Shown here: in pieces, positions 34,404-43,452 of the stretch
Position numbering within the stretch: position 1 is the first letter of the stretch
Layout: the number at the start of each line of letters is the position of its first letter
Assembly: GCA_023664775.1 (NCBI GenBank)
Contig: JAMPEW010000018.1
Location: forward strand, 1-54,298
Direction of reading: 5' to 3'
DNA from: Clostridium sp.
GTDB taxonomy: Bacteria > Bacillota > Clostridia > Lachnospirales > Lachnospiraceae
DNA length: 54,298 bases
Translations under genes and position numbers: made by a program
Notes under the pieces: model-generated
Database searches by the model: none
What the model was told of the DNA's origin: nothing
What the model saw: only the letters and a program-made list of their open reading frames with translations

Positions 34404-35622
34404 TAAATACAAAGGAGGAGTTATTCATATACTTGGCAAATTTAATCTTATTATAATCAATAAATGTGGAATTTCCAACTGCTCTTGTGTAATTAGGGAT
34501 GCCGTTATCTGTTGTGTCCCAAAAATCCATAAATTCCTCTGTATCAAGGGTGTCGCTTAAAAAATCTCTCCAAAAATTTTCATGGGAGGCAAATCGTAAG
34601 TTGTCGCCACGGTCAAAATTGTTTAAGAAATTCGTAACCTTTTCATATTGGCTGCGCTCAGAGTATTTTATGCTCCAAAGAAAGCCATCGGTCTGTCCCT
34701 GCTGTCTGCAAAAAATACCCTCCTCTGTATAACAGGTTATATATAAGGTCTGCTCTCCTTCATTGTCATGGTAGTGGCACATGGAGATTTCAGATATAAG
34801 GGATTTGAGGGTAGCAGTGGCATTATCATACAAAACAGTTTCCTTTTCGTCTAATGCATAGAGCTTTTGCTCGTCCTTTACCTTTTTTTCCTGTTCCTCC
34901 TTGGCAAGCTCCCTGACGTCCTCCTGTATGGCGTCAAATTTTGCAAGGAGCATATCCCATTCCTTTTCGGTCATGCTTTCCCCGCCGATTTGATAGGACA
35001 CCTCCGTATCTCCGTTTATAAGCTTTTGATATATTTCCTCAATTTTTTCCTGAATCTTTTTCATGTAATCGGCTTCAGAGGAATTTGATGCAGACAAATC
35101 TGTGTCGTAGTCATCTACCCTGTCATCGTTGGAGGTTTCCTTTGTATCGGAAGACGGGTTATCCGATACGCCGTTTGCACTGTCTGCAAGTCCACCTACG
35201 GTTTCGTCTATTTCCTCATCAATTTCATTTTGTACCTGCTTACTCTTTGCGTCCTCGGCGATTGCCCGCATAATTCTGCTTATGTCCTCAGGGCTGAACA
35301 TGCCTATCGCCTGTGAAATGGATCCGATATTATCTCTGTTAAAAATAAGATTTCCACCGCCGGAAAGTGGTACGTTTATGCAGTTTTTAGGATTGGAGCA
35401 GTCGCCAAGCAAAAGACGATTTTTTTCATAATCGCAAACAAATGTTACTCCCTGATATGTAATGACACCGTTGTTTGCTAAATATCCGTAGGGAACGTCA
35501 TTTTCCCTCTTTCCAAAAAGCTCCTCGGTATTGTCCGCAGACTGCCCCTTTTTTGCTCTGTCAGCCTTGCTTGTATAGTATTCATATCTGCTGGTTGCTG
35601 TGTTTACTGCTGTTATATTCAT
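34399..35622 (-). CDS. Unknown acidic protein with central coiled coil
   Basis: A 407-residue soluble protein starting MNITAVNTATSRYEYY behind AGGAGGTCTGAAAAT; the frame extends 17 codons further up but without a ribosome site. No signal peptide or membrane helix. Residues ~150-210 form an Asp/Glu/Ser-rich disordered linker; ~215-300 is charged helix (DYMKKIQEKIEEIYQKL, ELAKEEQEKK); the last ~100 residues are globular, with Trp and Tyr. No family was recognised with confidence. Its upstream region shares an exact 15-base box with that of the unknown gene at the right end of the window, suggesting common control. Confidence 0.78.
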   Translation of the reverse strand: MNITAVNTATSRYEYYTSKADRAKKGQSADNTEELFGKRENDVPYGYLANNGVITYQGVTFVCDYEKNRLLLGDCSNPKNCINVPLSGGGNLIFNRDNIGSISQAIGMFSPEDISRIMRAIAEDAKSKQVQNEIDEEIDETVGGLADSANGVSDNPSSDTKETSNDDRVDDYDTDLSASNSSEADYMKKIQEKIEEIYQKLINGDTEVSYQIGGESMTEKEWDMLLAKFDAIQEDVRELAKEEQEKKVKDEQKLYALDEKETVLYDNATATLKSLISEISMCHYHDNEGEQTLYITCYTEEGIFCRQQGQTDGFLWSIKYSERSQYEKVTNFLNNFDRGDNLRFASHENFWRDFLSDTLDTEEFMDFWDTTDNGIPNYTRAVGNSTFIDYNKIKFAKYMNNSSFVFI

Positions 35623-35765
35623 ATTTTCAGACCTCCTAATGTAAATAACGACAATATTTCCGTAAGCCTCCATCCGTGGAAATATGTCGCCATCCTTAGC
35701 TCGGTATTGTTATTGTCAATCAAACTATATATCGGAGCTTATTTTTGTTTTATTTATAAAAATGT

Positions 35766-35780
35766 GCGTCCTGTTACGAA
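35766..35780 (-). promoter_or_regulatory. Shared upstream box, copy A
   Basis: On the minus strand reads TTCGTAACAGGACGC, identical to 53203-53217. About 30 bases downstream is CCGATATA with TAAA tracts ahead of it, resembling a sigma-28 (flagellar-type) promoter, although spacing is off. It also lies 64 bases upstream of the divergent ktrB start. Confidence 0.5.
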
Positions 35781-35843
35781 TGCCTTAGAAAAAATAAAAA
35801 ACACGCTGGTATTGAATTAAGGAAATTTGCCGTATAATACCAT

Positions 35844-37187
35844 ATGGAAAAAATAAAGCTTAGGATTTCAACCTTTCAGATAATTTTATTGGGATTTATA
35901 CTTGTCATTACGGTGGGCGCAATTTTGTTGGTGCTTCCTGCCGCATCAAAAAAAGACGGAGGGACAGGGGTAATGGACGCAGTGTTTACCTCAACCTCGG
36001 CAGTATGTGTGACAGGACTTGTCGTTCGTGATACTGCTGCCTATTGGTCAGCCTTCGGGCAGGCAGTGATTGCCGTTTTGATACAAATAGGCGGCATGGG
36101 CGTGGTCACGACTGCCGTTGCAGTTGTCATGCTGACGGGAGGCAAAATAGGAATTATGCAGAGAAGCACATTGCAGGAATCCATAGCTGCGCCTAAGGTT
36201 GGGGGAATTGTCCGATTTATCGGTTTTATTTTAAGGACGATGGTTATAATTGAACTGACAGGGGCAGCAGTGATGGCTCCTGTTTTCATGGCACGGTTTG
36301 GAGGGAAGCGGGGACTTTTTTATGCGCTGTTTCACTCCGTTTCAGCATTTTGTAATGCAGGCTTTGACCTTATGGGTTCGGAGGGTGAATTTTCCTCCCT
36401 TACGGCTTTTACCTCCCAGCCGCTAATAAATATAACGGTTATGCTTCTTATAATAGCTGGAGGACTTGGATTTCTGACATGGGATGACATAAGGACAAAC
36501 AAAATACATTTTAAAAGCTACCGCATGCAGAGCAAGATTATCATTATATTTATGCTTGCTCTCATTGTACTGCCTGCGCTATATTTTTACTTTGTGGAAT
36601 TTGGCAGGGAGAGCTGGGGCGGGCTGTCTGATGAGGAAAGGGTATATGCATCGCTTTTTCAGGCGGCTGCACCGAGAACTGCTGGGTTTAATACGGTAGA
36701 TATGGCTAATTTAAGCGATAAAGGTCAGGCACTGACAATCATTTTAATGCTGATAGGCGGATCGCCCGGCTCTACGGCGGGAGGAATGAAAACAACCACA
36801 GTTGCAGTGCTTTTCGCCTCTGCCATATCGGTATTTCGTCATAGAGAGGATCCCCAGTGCTTTGGAAGAAGAATTGAGGGGTCTGCTGTAAGAAATGCAG
36901 CCGCAATCGTTACAATCTATCTTGTCCTTTTTTTGGCGGGAGGCTTTGTAATAAGTGAAATGGAGGGACTGCCCCTTGGGGTATGTCTTTTTGAAACTGC
37001 CTCGGCAATCGGTACGGTGGGTCTTACATTGGGAATAACGCCAAGGCTTGGAATAATATCGCAGGTTATACTGATTATGCTTATGATTTTAGGACGTGTA
37101 GGAGGGCTTACGTTTGTCTTTGCCGCCGTATCAGGCAGGGGGATGGGGTACGCAAGATACCCGCAGGAGAAAATAACCGTAGGCTGA
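35844..37187 (+). CDS. ktrB: Ktr/Trk-type potassium channel subunit
   Basis: A 447-residue membrane protein of the TrkH/KtrB family, an ion-translocating subunit made of four helix-loop-helix repeats. Typical N-terminus (ISTFQIILLGFILVI), first pore loop TSTSAVCVTGL, later pore segments HSVSAFCNAGFDLMG, AAPRTAGFNTVD and ETASAIGTVGLTLG with filter glycines. Partners with the cytoplasmic NAD/ATP-binding regulator encoded next. No clear ribosome site lies before the start; a TATAAT ends only five bases before the ATG, so the transcript may be leaderless. Confidence 0.93.
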   Translation: MEKIKLRISTFQIILLGFILVITVGAILLVLPAASKKDGGTGVMDAVFTSTSAVCVTGLVVRDTAAYWSAFGQAVIAVLIQIGGMGVVTTAVAVVMLTGGKIGIMQRSTLQESIAAPKVGGIVRFIGFILRTMVIIELTGAAVMAPVFMARFGGKRGLFYALFHSVSAFCNAGFDLMGSEGEFSSLTAFTSQPLINITVMLLIIAGGLGFLTWDDIRTNKIHFKSYRMQSKIIIIFMLALIVLPALYFYFVEFGRESWGGLSDEERVYASLFQAAAPRTAGFNTVDMANLSDKGQALTIILMLIGGSPGSTAGGMKTTTVAVLFASAISVFRHREDPQCFGRRIEGSAVRNAAAIVTIYLVLFLAGGFVISEMEGLPLGVCLFETASAIGTVGLTLGITPRLGIISQVILIMLMILGRVGGLTFVFAAVSGRGMGYARYPQEKITVG

Positions 37188-37217
37188 ATAGTATAAGAAA
37201 ATTTGACGGAGGGGTAT

Positions 37218-37865
37218 ATGAAAAGCATATTGTTAATAGGATTAGGGCGTTTTGGATATCACATAGCCAAAAAGCTTGATGAAAAAAGACATCACGTTAT
37301 GGCAATTGATAAAAATGATGAAAGGGTAAGCGCAGTGCTTCCCTACGTGACAAATGCACAGATTGGGGACAGTACAAGCAGTGAATTTATGGCATCCATA
37401 GGCGTGGGTAATTTTGACATCTGTATTGTAGCCATAGGAGATGATTTCCAAAGCTCCTTGGAAACAACACTGCTTTTAAAGGAGCTTGGAGCAGGCTTTG
37501 TTCTGTCAAGGGCATCCCGTGATATACATTCAAAATTTCTGCTCAGAAATGGAGCTGACGAGGTGGTTTATCCTGAACGGCAGCTTGCATCTTGGATTGC
37601 GATACGATATACTTCAAATCATATTATTGATTATATTCAGCTTGACGATGAGCATAGCATTTTTGAGATACCAATCCCTGACTCGTGGGTAGGAAAAACC
37701 GTGGGACAGCTTGACATAAGAAAAATGCACGGCATTAACATTATGGGAATAAAGAGGGCAGGGGTAATGGACTGCTCCATAAACCACAAAACCCTGCTTA
37801 CGGAAAATGCAACAATGCTTGTGCTTGGGAGAAATCAGGATATACACAAATGCTTTAGGATTTAA
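37218..37865 (+). CDS. ktrA: TrkA/KtrA-type potassium uptake regulator
   Basis: A 215-residue soluble protein: RCK_N Rossmann domain with GLGRFG at residues 7-12 and IAIGDD-like (VAIGDDF) turn, followed by an RCK_C domain (about 135-215). The ATG after GGAGGGGTAT is preferred to the in-frame TTG upstream. RCK rings gate the KtrB channel in response to ATP, ADP or c-di-AMP. The gene is 30 bp behind its channel partner. Confidence 0.93.
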   Translation: MKSILLIGLGRFGYHIAKKLDEKRHHVMAIDKNDERVSAVLPYVTNAQIGDSTSSEFMASIGVGNFDICIVAIGDDFQSSLETTLLLKELGAGFVLSRASRDIHSKFLLRNGADEVVYPERQLASWIAIRYTSNHIIDYIQLDDEHSIFEIPIPDSWVGKTVGQLDIRKMHGINIMGIKRAGVMDCSINHKTLLTENATMLVLGRNQDIHKCFRI

Positions 37866-37889
37866 ACGGAAGAAAGAAACGGTAAGAAA

Positions 37890-38459
37890 ATGAACAGGCA
37901 AAATACAAATACGGAAAACAAGGAAAAAGGACTTCGCCAGCTTATAAGCTTTGGACTGGTAGGACTGTTTAATACATTTCTATCAATGGCAATATACAAT
38001 CTGTTTTACCATTTGTTCGGGACGTCATATCACGTTGCAAATGTAATGCAGTTTATGATAAGCGTTTTTTCCGCATATATTTTGCAGAGCAATTTTGTGT
38101 TCAAAAAAGAGGAAACGGAACAACGTGTGTGGTGGAAGACGCTTATTAAGACATACATTTCATATGCTGTTACAGGACTTGTGCTTACGGAGCTTTTGCT
38201 TGCCTTATGGATAGATATTATAAAAATTGAAAACCATATCGGATTTTTTGTACAAGTAGCGGCTGACCTTGGCGTGAATATGACAGCGCATGATATGGCA
38301 GTAACAATGGCGCAGATAATTAACATTTTCTTTACCATTCCAATCAACTTTCTATTGAATAAAAAATGGACTTACGGCAAGGGTAAATCAAAACCAGATA
38401 ATGAAAATAGAAAGGATAAGAGTGCGAAGCGCGGCAATAAGGAAACCGATAATGAGTAA
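37890..38459 (+). CDS. GtrA-family membrane protein
   Basis: A 189-residue protein with four hydrophobic segments. The first follows LRQLISFGLVGLFNTFLSMAI, the GtrA hallmark; a conserved FLLNKKWTY-like motif ends the domain. GtrA proteins are linked to transfer of lipid-linked sugars or other cell-surface polysaccharide steps. A Lys/Glu/Asn-rich cytoplasmic tail is added. The stop overlaps the next start by eight bases. Confidence 0.9.
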   Translation: MNRQNTNTENKEKGLRQLISFGLVGLFNTFLSMAIYNLFYHLFGTSYHVANVMQFMISVFSAYILQSNFVFKKEETEQRVWWKTLIKTYISYAVTGLVLTELLLALWIDIIKIENHIGFFVQVAADLGVNMTAHDMAVTMAQIINIFFTIPINFLLNKKWTYGKGKSKPDNENRKDKSAKRGNKETDNE

Positions 38460-39324
38460 CGCAGTTAAAAAAATAGGAACTACAATAAAAAATAAGCTTA
38501 GAAAAAAGCATTGCTTCCCCACGGATTTGTGTGCCACAAAATATCCGTTGCTTTTGGTGCATGGGGTGTTTTTTCGTGATTACAGGTATCTGAATTATTG
38601 GGGCAGAATACCGGGGGAGCTTGCAAAAAATGGGGCGGCTGTATATTACGGAAAGCATCAGTCTGCGGCATCGGTTTGTGACAGTGCAAGGGAGCTTGCG
38701 GCAAGGATAAGGTATATTGCCATAAAAACAGGTGCGGGAAAGGTGAATGTTATCGCCCATTCAAAGGGCGGCATTGATGTAAGATATGCCATTTCAAGGT
38801 ATGGCATGGATCAGTATGTTGCATCGCTTACCACGATCAACACGCCTCATAGAGGCTGTGCGTTTGCAGATTATCTCATCAATAAAATTCCTGAAAGCGT
38901 ACAGATGAAAATAGCCCGCAGATATAATGCCGCATTCAGACGGCTTGGGGACTTGAACCCTGATTTTCTTGCGGCGGTATCTGACCTGACTGCTGCGGCA
39001 TGTAAGGAAAGAAATTTATACATAACCGATTCGGAAAACGTATACTATCAAAGTGTCGGCTCTGTATTAAACAGGGCATGGGAGGGAAGCTTTCCTGCAA
39101 GCATATCATATGGGTTTGTAAAAAAATTTGATGGAGCAAATGACGGGCTTGTAGGTGAGCGGTCATTTCCATGGGGGAAAAGCTATCGGCTGGTTACAAC
39201 CAAGTATAATAGGGGCATTTCACATTTTGACATGACGGACATTGCAAGAAAAAATATAAAAGGCTTTGACATAAGGGGCTTTTATGTAAGGCTTGTGAAC
39301 AGGCTCAAGCGGATGGGATTTTGA
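38452..39324 (+). CDS. Lipase-like alpha/beta hydrolase
   Basis: A 290-residue hydrolase. ATG 38452 is chosen over 38401 because AAGGAAACC precedes it and the overlap with the GtrA gene is small. The oxyanion-loop start (LLLVHGVFFRDY) and nucleophile elbow AHSKGG with the catalytic Ser, plus DGANDGLV (likely Asp) and a late His (SHFDMTD), outline a triad of the triacylglycerol-lipase/PGAP1-like type. There is no signal peptide, so it is likely to act inside the cell or at the membrane face. Substrate unknown. Confidence 0.88.
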   Translation: MSNAVKKIGTTIKNKLRKKHCFPTDLCATKYPLLLVHGVFFRDYRYLNYWGRIPGELAKNGAAVYYGKHQSAASVCDSARELAARIRYIAIKTGAGKVNVIAHSKGGIDVRYAISRYGMDQYVASLTTINTPHRGCAFADYLINKIPESVQMKIARRYNAAFRRLGDLNPDFLAAVSDLTAAACKERNLYITDSENVYYQSVGSVLNRAWEGSFPASISYGFVKKFDGANDGLVGERSFPWGKSYRLVTTKYNRGISHFDMTDIARKNIKGFDIRGFYVRLVNRLKRMGF

Positions 39325-39325
39325 G

Positions 39326-39437
39326 CAGGATTATCAAGCCATGCGGCATATTGGTGTAAAGCCCCGCTTCAGGAATGCAGGTTAGCCGTTGAAATATAGG
39401 GGAAATTAGGATATACTTAAAGCTTAAGTAGATTTTT
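39326..39437 (+). promoter_or_regulatory. Possible c-di-GMP riboswitch-like leader with terminator
   Basis: The leader of the GGDEF gene contains GTGTAAAGCC (39354-39363) and AGGTTAGCCG (39379-39388), reminiscent of the conserved halves of GEMM-I c-di-GMP aptamers, flanked by segments that can pair (ATTATCAA with TTGAAAT). A 17-base palindrome, TACTTAA-AGC-TTAAGTA (39414-39430), with a T-rich tail follows, like an expression-platform terminator. The aptamer lacks a clear GNRA loop, so this is tentative. Confidence 0.35.
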
Positions 39438-39458
39438 ATGATTTATGGAGGAATTTGC

Positions 39459-40937
39459 ATGCTGATAAAAACACCGATTGTTTGTCTTATGCTTACGATA
39501 TATATGCTTTGTTTTTATTACCGTAAGCCGCATATCCCGATTAAATCAACGAGGATATTCGAGCTGCTTACAGGTGCGGCGCTTTTGAATGTGTTATTTG
39601 ATATGATTACGATTTACACGGTTAATCATAGAGATACAGTTCCTGCTGCGCTGAATTTAATTGCCCATATTATTTATCTGATGTCCATATTGGGCTTTAT
39701 TTTCCTATTGTTTTTATATATGAGAAGCTATCTGGAGGTAACACTTAAATTTTCTGGGACAGTGAGATTTTTTCAAAGTCTGCCGTTTGTATTGTCTGCC
39801 TTTGGAATTTTGGTGCTGCCGATTACATATGTCCATGGCAATACGACAGATTATTCCTTGGGAGCCAAGGCATATGCACTCTATGGGAGCGTTGTTATTT
39901 ATTTGATTTTAATATTATATTACTGTCTTCGCTACTGGGAAAATTTGAACAAGGATAAAAGAATTGCAATCATCCTTGCTGTGCCGATTTTTGTGGTTAT
40001 TTCCCTGATTCAGATGCTTGTGCCGGAAACCCTGTTAGTAGTTGTGGCATCAACACTCATTTTGATGGGCTTGATTTTAAGTACTGAAAATGCAGAAAAA
40101 TATATGGATGAAAAAACGGCACTGTTTAATCAGTATGCATTTGAAACTATGCTGGATGAATTTGATTTTGAACGGCAAAGATTATATATTGCGGTTTTCT
40201 GTTTCAGTAAGCTGGAGAATAATTTTGACTGGAATCAGGATTATTTAATTTTGCAGGATATTCATAGGGAAATCAAAGCATATCGTTTGAAGGGCTATCA
40301 CATCTGTGAAAATGGCGTGGTGTTTATCGGCAGCTCGCAGGCGAAGTGTGAGATGGTATTGCAGGACATGAGAAAAGCAATTGAAAATAAGTATGGTAAA
40401 AACAGCATTGGAATTTCCGTCAAGCTGATTTCAGGAGAAGAAGCGGATGGTAAATATAAGTGTATGCAGAACATTATCGGTTTTTGTACGGAAATAGGAA
40501 TGAGATTTGCATATATAGATTATCTCACCCATGTGTATAATAGAAATGCGTTTGAACGGGATTTGGCAAATCTGAAACTAAATAGCAGTGGTTACTATAT
40601 CATGGCGGATTTGAACAATCTGAAGGTTGTAAATGATACAATCGGACATTCCGCAGGTGATGAGCTGCTGCAGGGCTTTGCAGATTTGCTGCGGCATGTG
40701 GTCGGCAATGATGGGAAGGTGTACCGTCAGGGCGGTGATGAATTTGCTGTTTTATATGAAAAAAATGCAGAAGAATTTGTACATACACTGGCAGAAAGGT
40801 GTATTGTTTACAATCAGTCCCGCAATGTAGCCATCAGCTATGCAATCGGGTACTGTAAGCTTAGCAACAGTGATTTTATTAACGTGGCGGACAGTATGAT
40901 GTATGAGGATAAAAGGAGAATTAAGGAACAAAGGTAG
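39459..40937 (+). CDS. Membrane-bound diguanylate cyclase (GGDEF)
   Basis: A 492-residue protein; ATG 39459 after GGAGGAATTTGC is preferred to the ATG at 39438, which precedes the ribosome site. Seven or so N-terminal membrane helices (about residues 8-215) form a sensor module, followed by a ~130-residue cytoplasmic linker domain and a C-terminal GGDEF domain with intact RQGGDEFAVL and DLNNLKVVND. It should synthesise c-di-GMP from two GTP. No EAL phosphodiesterase domain is attached, and no RxxD inhibitory site is evident ahead of GGDEF. Confidence 0.92.
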   Translation: MLIKTPIVCLMLTIYMLCFYYRKPHIPIKSTRIFELLTGAALLNVLFDMITIYTVNHRDTVPAALNLIAHIIYLMSILGFIFLLFLYMRSYLEVTLKFSGTVRFFQSLPFVLSAFGILVLPITYVHGNTTDYSLGAKAYALYGSVVIYLILILYYCLRYWENLNKDKRIAIILAVPIFVVISLIQMLVPETLLVVVASTLILMGLILSTENAEKYMDEKTALFNQYAFETMLDEFDFERQRLYIAVFCFSKLENNFDWNQDYLILQDIHREIKAYRLKGYHICENGVVFIGSSQAKCEMVLQDMRKAIENKYGKNSIGISVKLISGEEADGKYKCMQNIIGFCTEIGMRFAYIDYLTHVYNRNAFERDLANLKLNSSGYYIMADLNNLKVVNDTIGHSAGDELLQGFADLLRHVVGNDGKVYRQGGDEFAVLYEKNAEEFVHTLAERCIVYNQSRNVAISYAIGYCKLSNSDFINVADSMMYEDKRRIKEQR

Positions 40938-40986
40938 GCGGTACAGCAGGGAATACAAATCTTACGAAATTGTAATTTTTCTGTCA

Positions 40987-41032
40987 CGCCCATGTAATAT
41001 AAACGGTTTATACTGAGTATATTACATGGGCG
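40987..41032. terminator. 15-bp perfect inverted repeat after the GGDEF gene
   Basis: CGCCCATGTAATATA (40987-41001) and its exact complement (41018-41032), with a 16-base loop. No T run follows on the plus strand; it could be an operator for the downstream permease operon or a factor-assisted terminator. Confidence 0.55.
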
Positions 41033-41105
41033 TAGTTTGTTTATATACTAAAATATAGAATAAAAAAGAAAAAAGAATATAAAAAGAACAGGAGCAGGTA
41101 AATAT

Positions 41106-43433
41106 ATGGAAAAGTACGGAAGTCTCTCAAAGCTATATCTGAAATATCAGATGAAAAGAACAATTCTTACAATATGCGGCGTTGCATTTGCGGCATGCGT
41201 TTTGTTTGTGGTTTTAAATTTGTATTTCAGCAATTTTATAAATCAAAGGGACGCGCTTCGCAAGGAGGCGGATTACGAGATTGTCTTTTTCCCTGAAACA
41301 GATGAGCAGGCGGCAGATATTGTAAATGATGACAACATAAAAAGTGCATATGCGGGCGATTATTTTTCAGATGATGGGTATTCATCTTACCTTATTACAA
41401 ACGCAGTTTTTGTAGACACGAAAAATCCGTATCAAATAAATGCAATTTATGAAAAGCTTACAGACAAGTACGGCGTTGAGGGAAGGATAAACAACGACCT
41501 TGCCTCCTATTATTTACAGGGCGACAGAGGTGATTTGACATACATCGTTTTTATTATGTTCCTTTTTCTTACAGTAATCATTGCAATTATCGCCGTTGGC
41601 ATCATAAGAAACTCAATTCAGTTAAATACCCTTGAGCAGGTCAAGGACTATGGCATTTTAAGGTGCATAGGCGCCACAAGGGGACAGCTTAAATCGATTA
41701 TTTTCCTTATGGGCTTTTGGCAGGAGCTGGCAGGACTTATTTTAGGCTTAGTGCTTGGGCTTCCGATTTCCATGCTGATTGGTGCGTTTTTACATATAAA
41801 GGTCAGGCTTCATATTGTGCCTGTATTGTTTGTGCTTGTCGCATTCCTTGGCGACCTTTACTTTGTTATGAGTGAAAATAGTAAAATTGTGAAAAAGATA
41901 ACGCCTGTTGAGGCTGTAAGGGGAAATTTAACGACAACGGCGAAAAAGCTGAAGGCCAGAAAACGCAGTATTTTCGGGCTTTTGTTTGGAACCTATGGAG
42001 ATTATGCATATAAAAGCCTGATGAGCAATAAGGGAAGGTTTTATAAATCTGTTGCGGCATTCGGGCTTGGAACTGCGGCTTTTATCATACTTTCCGTGTT
42101 CTCCCATTCCGTAAAGGAGCTGTATGCCCATTCTATGGAAGCATTTGGAGATTATCAAATCTATTTTTACAATCCGCAATCGGAGGAGACAGATATAGAA
42201 ACCTTAAAAAGTGAGTTGCCTTCTTATGATTTACTTGAAAAAATTGCGGGGGATAGCTGCGTAAAGGATGTAAAGCAGATATATAATTCCAATATGTATG
42301 TGGTTGACAACGACGCTTATATTGCAAAATATAATGAGGAATTCTTAAATAATACTGTGGACGGAACATGGATTAAAAAAAGGACAAGTGAAATGGGGGC
42401 AGATAGCTTATCCTTTTTTGCCAGACTGGATGTGTATGGATATGGGGAGGAGGAGCTGAAGGACTATGAGAAGCTTTTGATTGAGGGAACGCTTGACGTA
42501 AGTGAAAACGGTATTGTAATAGCAAGAAAAATGCGCTCCCAACCTGAAACCGACGATGACGAGGAGATAGAAACCGCCGAGGATCTATACGGAAAAATGT
42601 ACGTAAGCAATGATTATGAGATTGGAGACAAAATAGATATTATTGTCAACATGAAAAGGATGCAGGAAATTTATGATGAGGAGTTTGAAAAAGGCTATAG
42701 CGACGTAAGAGTTTTTGACTTTGATGTACAAAATGAGCTTTATAAAAAATGCAAGAAAAGAATGATGGAGGAAGGCTGGTATAAAACCTATGTTGTTGAG
42801 GGAATTGTGGAGTATGAGAAGGACAAGCTGAATTATTCGGGTATTTCCGTGATACTTCCCCTTAAAAATTACTGTGATATGACAGGCTTTGACGAGGAGG
42901 AAAGCTCGGGCATTAAATACAAGGTTGATGATAAAATGACCGAGGACTTTATGAATCTTGTTGATATGGCACAAAGTCAATATTGGGGTTCCCAGTACGT
43001 AGACATATACCGTTTGGTTAATTCCATGAAAAACGTGAACAGGTACATTTTAATGTTTATCGTGTTTGTCGTTGTTATGAGCTCGGTCAATATTATAAAT
43101 ACAAGTGCAAGCACGCTTCATTTAAGAAGAAAGGAGCTTGCACAGCTCAGGGTCTTGGGTGTTTCCAAGAAAGGCATGTACCGTATGGTTTTGCTTGAGG
43201 GTATCATAACGGCGCTTACGGCAAATCTTGTGGGAGATGTGCTTGGATTTTGCAGTTTGAAGCCGGTAAGCATGGCATTTCTGACATTGTTCCAAGTCAA
43301 TTTCGCTTATCCGATTGGGGCGGCTGTAATTGGGTTTATTATCTCGACAATTATATTCTGTGGTTCCCTTTATGTGCAGATAAGGAGAATGGGAAGCAGC
43401 GTCCTTGAGGGATTGAACGCAGGCGGTGACTGA
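41106..43433 (+). CDS. FtsX-type ABC permease, copy 1 of 3
   Basis: A 775-residue permease: helix near residues 18-38, short outer region, a three-helix FtsX block (about 145-270) with EQVKDYGILRCIGATRGQ, a helix near 325, a ~290-residue outer domain, and a final FtsX block (about 640-770) with RRKELAQLRVLGVSK. The ILRCIGATR and LAQLRVLGVSK segments are the cytoplasmic coupling helices that meet the ATPase. First of three tandem paralogues; its own stop overlaps the frame of the second by few bases. Confidence 0.93.
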   Translation: MEKYGSLSKLYLKYQMKRTILTICGVAFAACVLFVVLNLYFSNFINQRDALRKEADYEIVFFPETDEQAADIVNDDNIKSAYAGDYFSDDGYSSYLITNAVFVDTKNPYQINAIYEKLTDKYGVEGRINNDLASYYLQGDRGDLTYIVFIMFLFLTVIIAIIAVGIIRNSIQLNTLEQVKDYGILRCIGATRGQLKSIIFLMGFWQELAGLILGLVLGLPISMLIGAFLHIKVRLHIVPVLFVLVAFLGDLYFVMSENSKIVKKITPVEAVRGNLTTTAKKLKARKRSIFGLLFGTYGDYAYKSLMSNKGRFYKSVAAFGLGTAAFIILSVFSHSVKELYAHSMEAFGDYQIYFYNPQSEETDIETLKSELPSYDLLEKIAGDSCVKDVKQIYNSNMYVVDNDAYIAKYNEEFLNNTVDGTWIKKRTSEMGADSLSFFARLDVYGYGEEELKDYEKLLIEGTLDVSENGIVIARKMRSQPETDDDEEIETAEDLYGKMYVSNDYEIGDKIDIIVNMKRMQEIYDEEFEKGYSDVRVFDFDVQNELYKKCKKRMMEEGWYKTYVVEGIVEYEKDKLNYSGISVILPLKNYCDMTGFDEEESSGIKYKVDDKMTEDFMNLVDMAQSQYWGSQYVDIYRLVNSMKNVNRYILMFIVFVVVMSSVNIINTSASTLHLRRKELAQLRVLGVSKKGMYRMVLLEGIITALTANLVGDVLGFCSLKPVSMAFLTLFQVNFAYPIGAAVIGFIISTIIFCGSLYVQIRRMGSSVLEGLNAGGD

Positions 43434-43452
43434 TGATAAGGGAGATGGCTTG

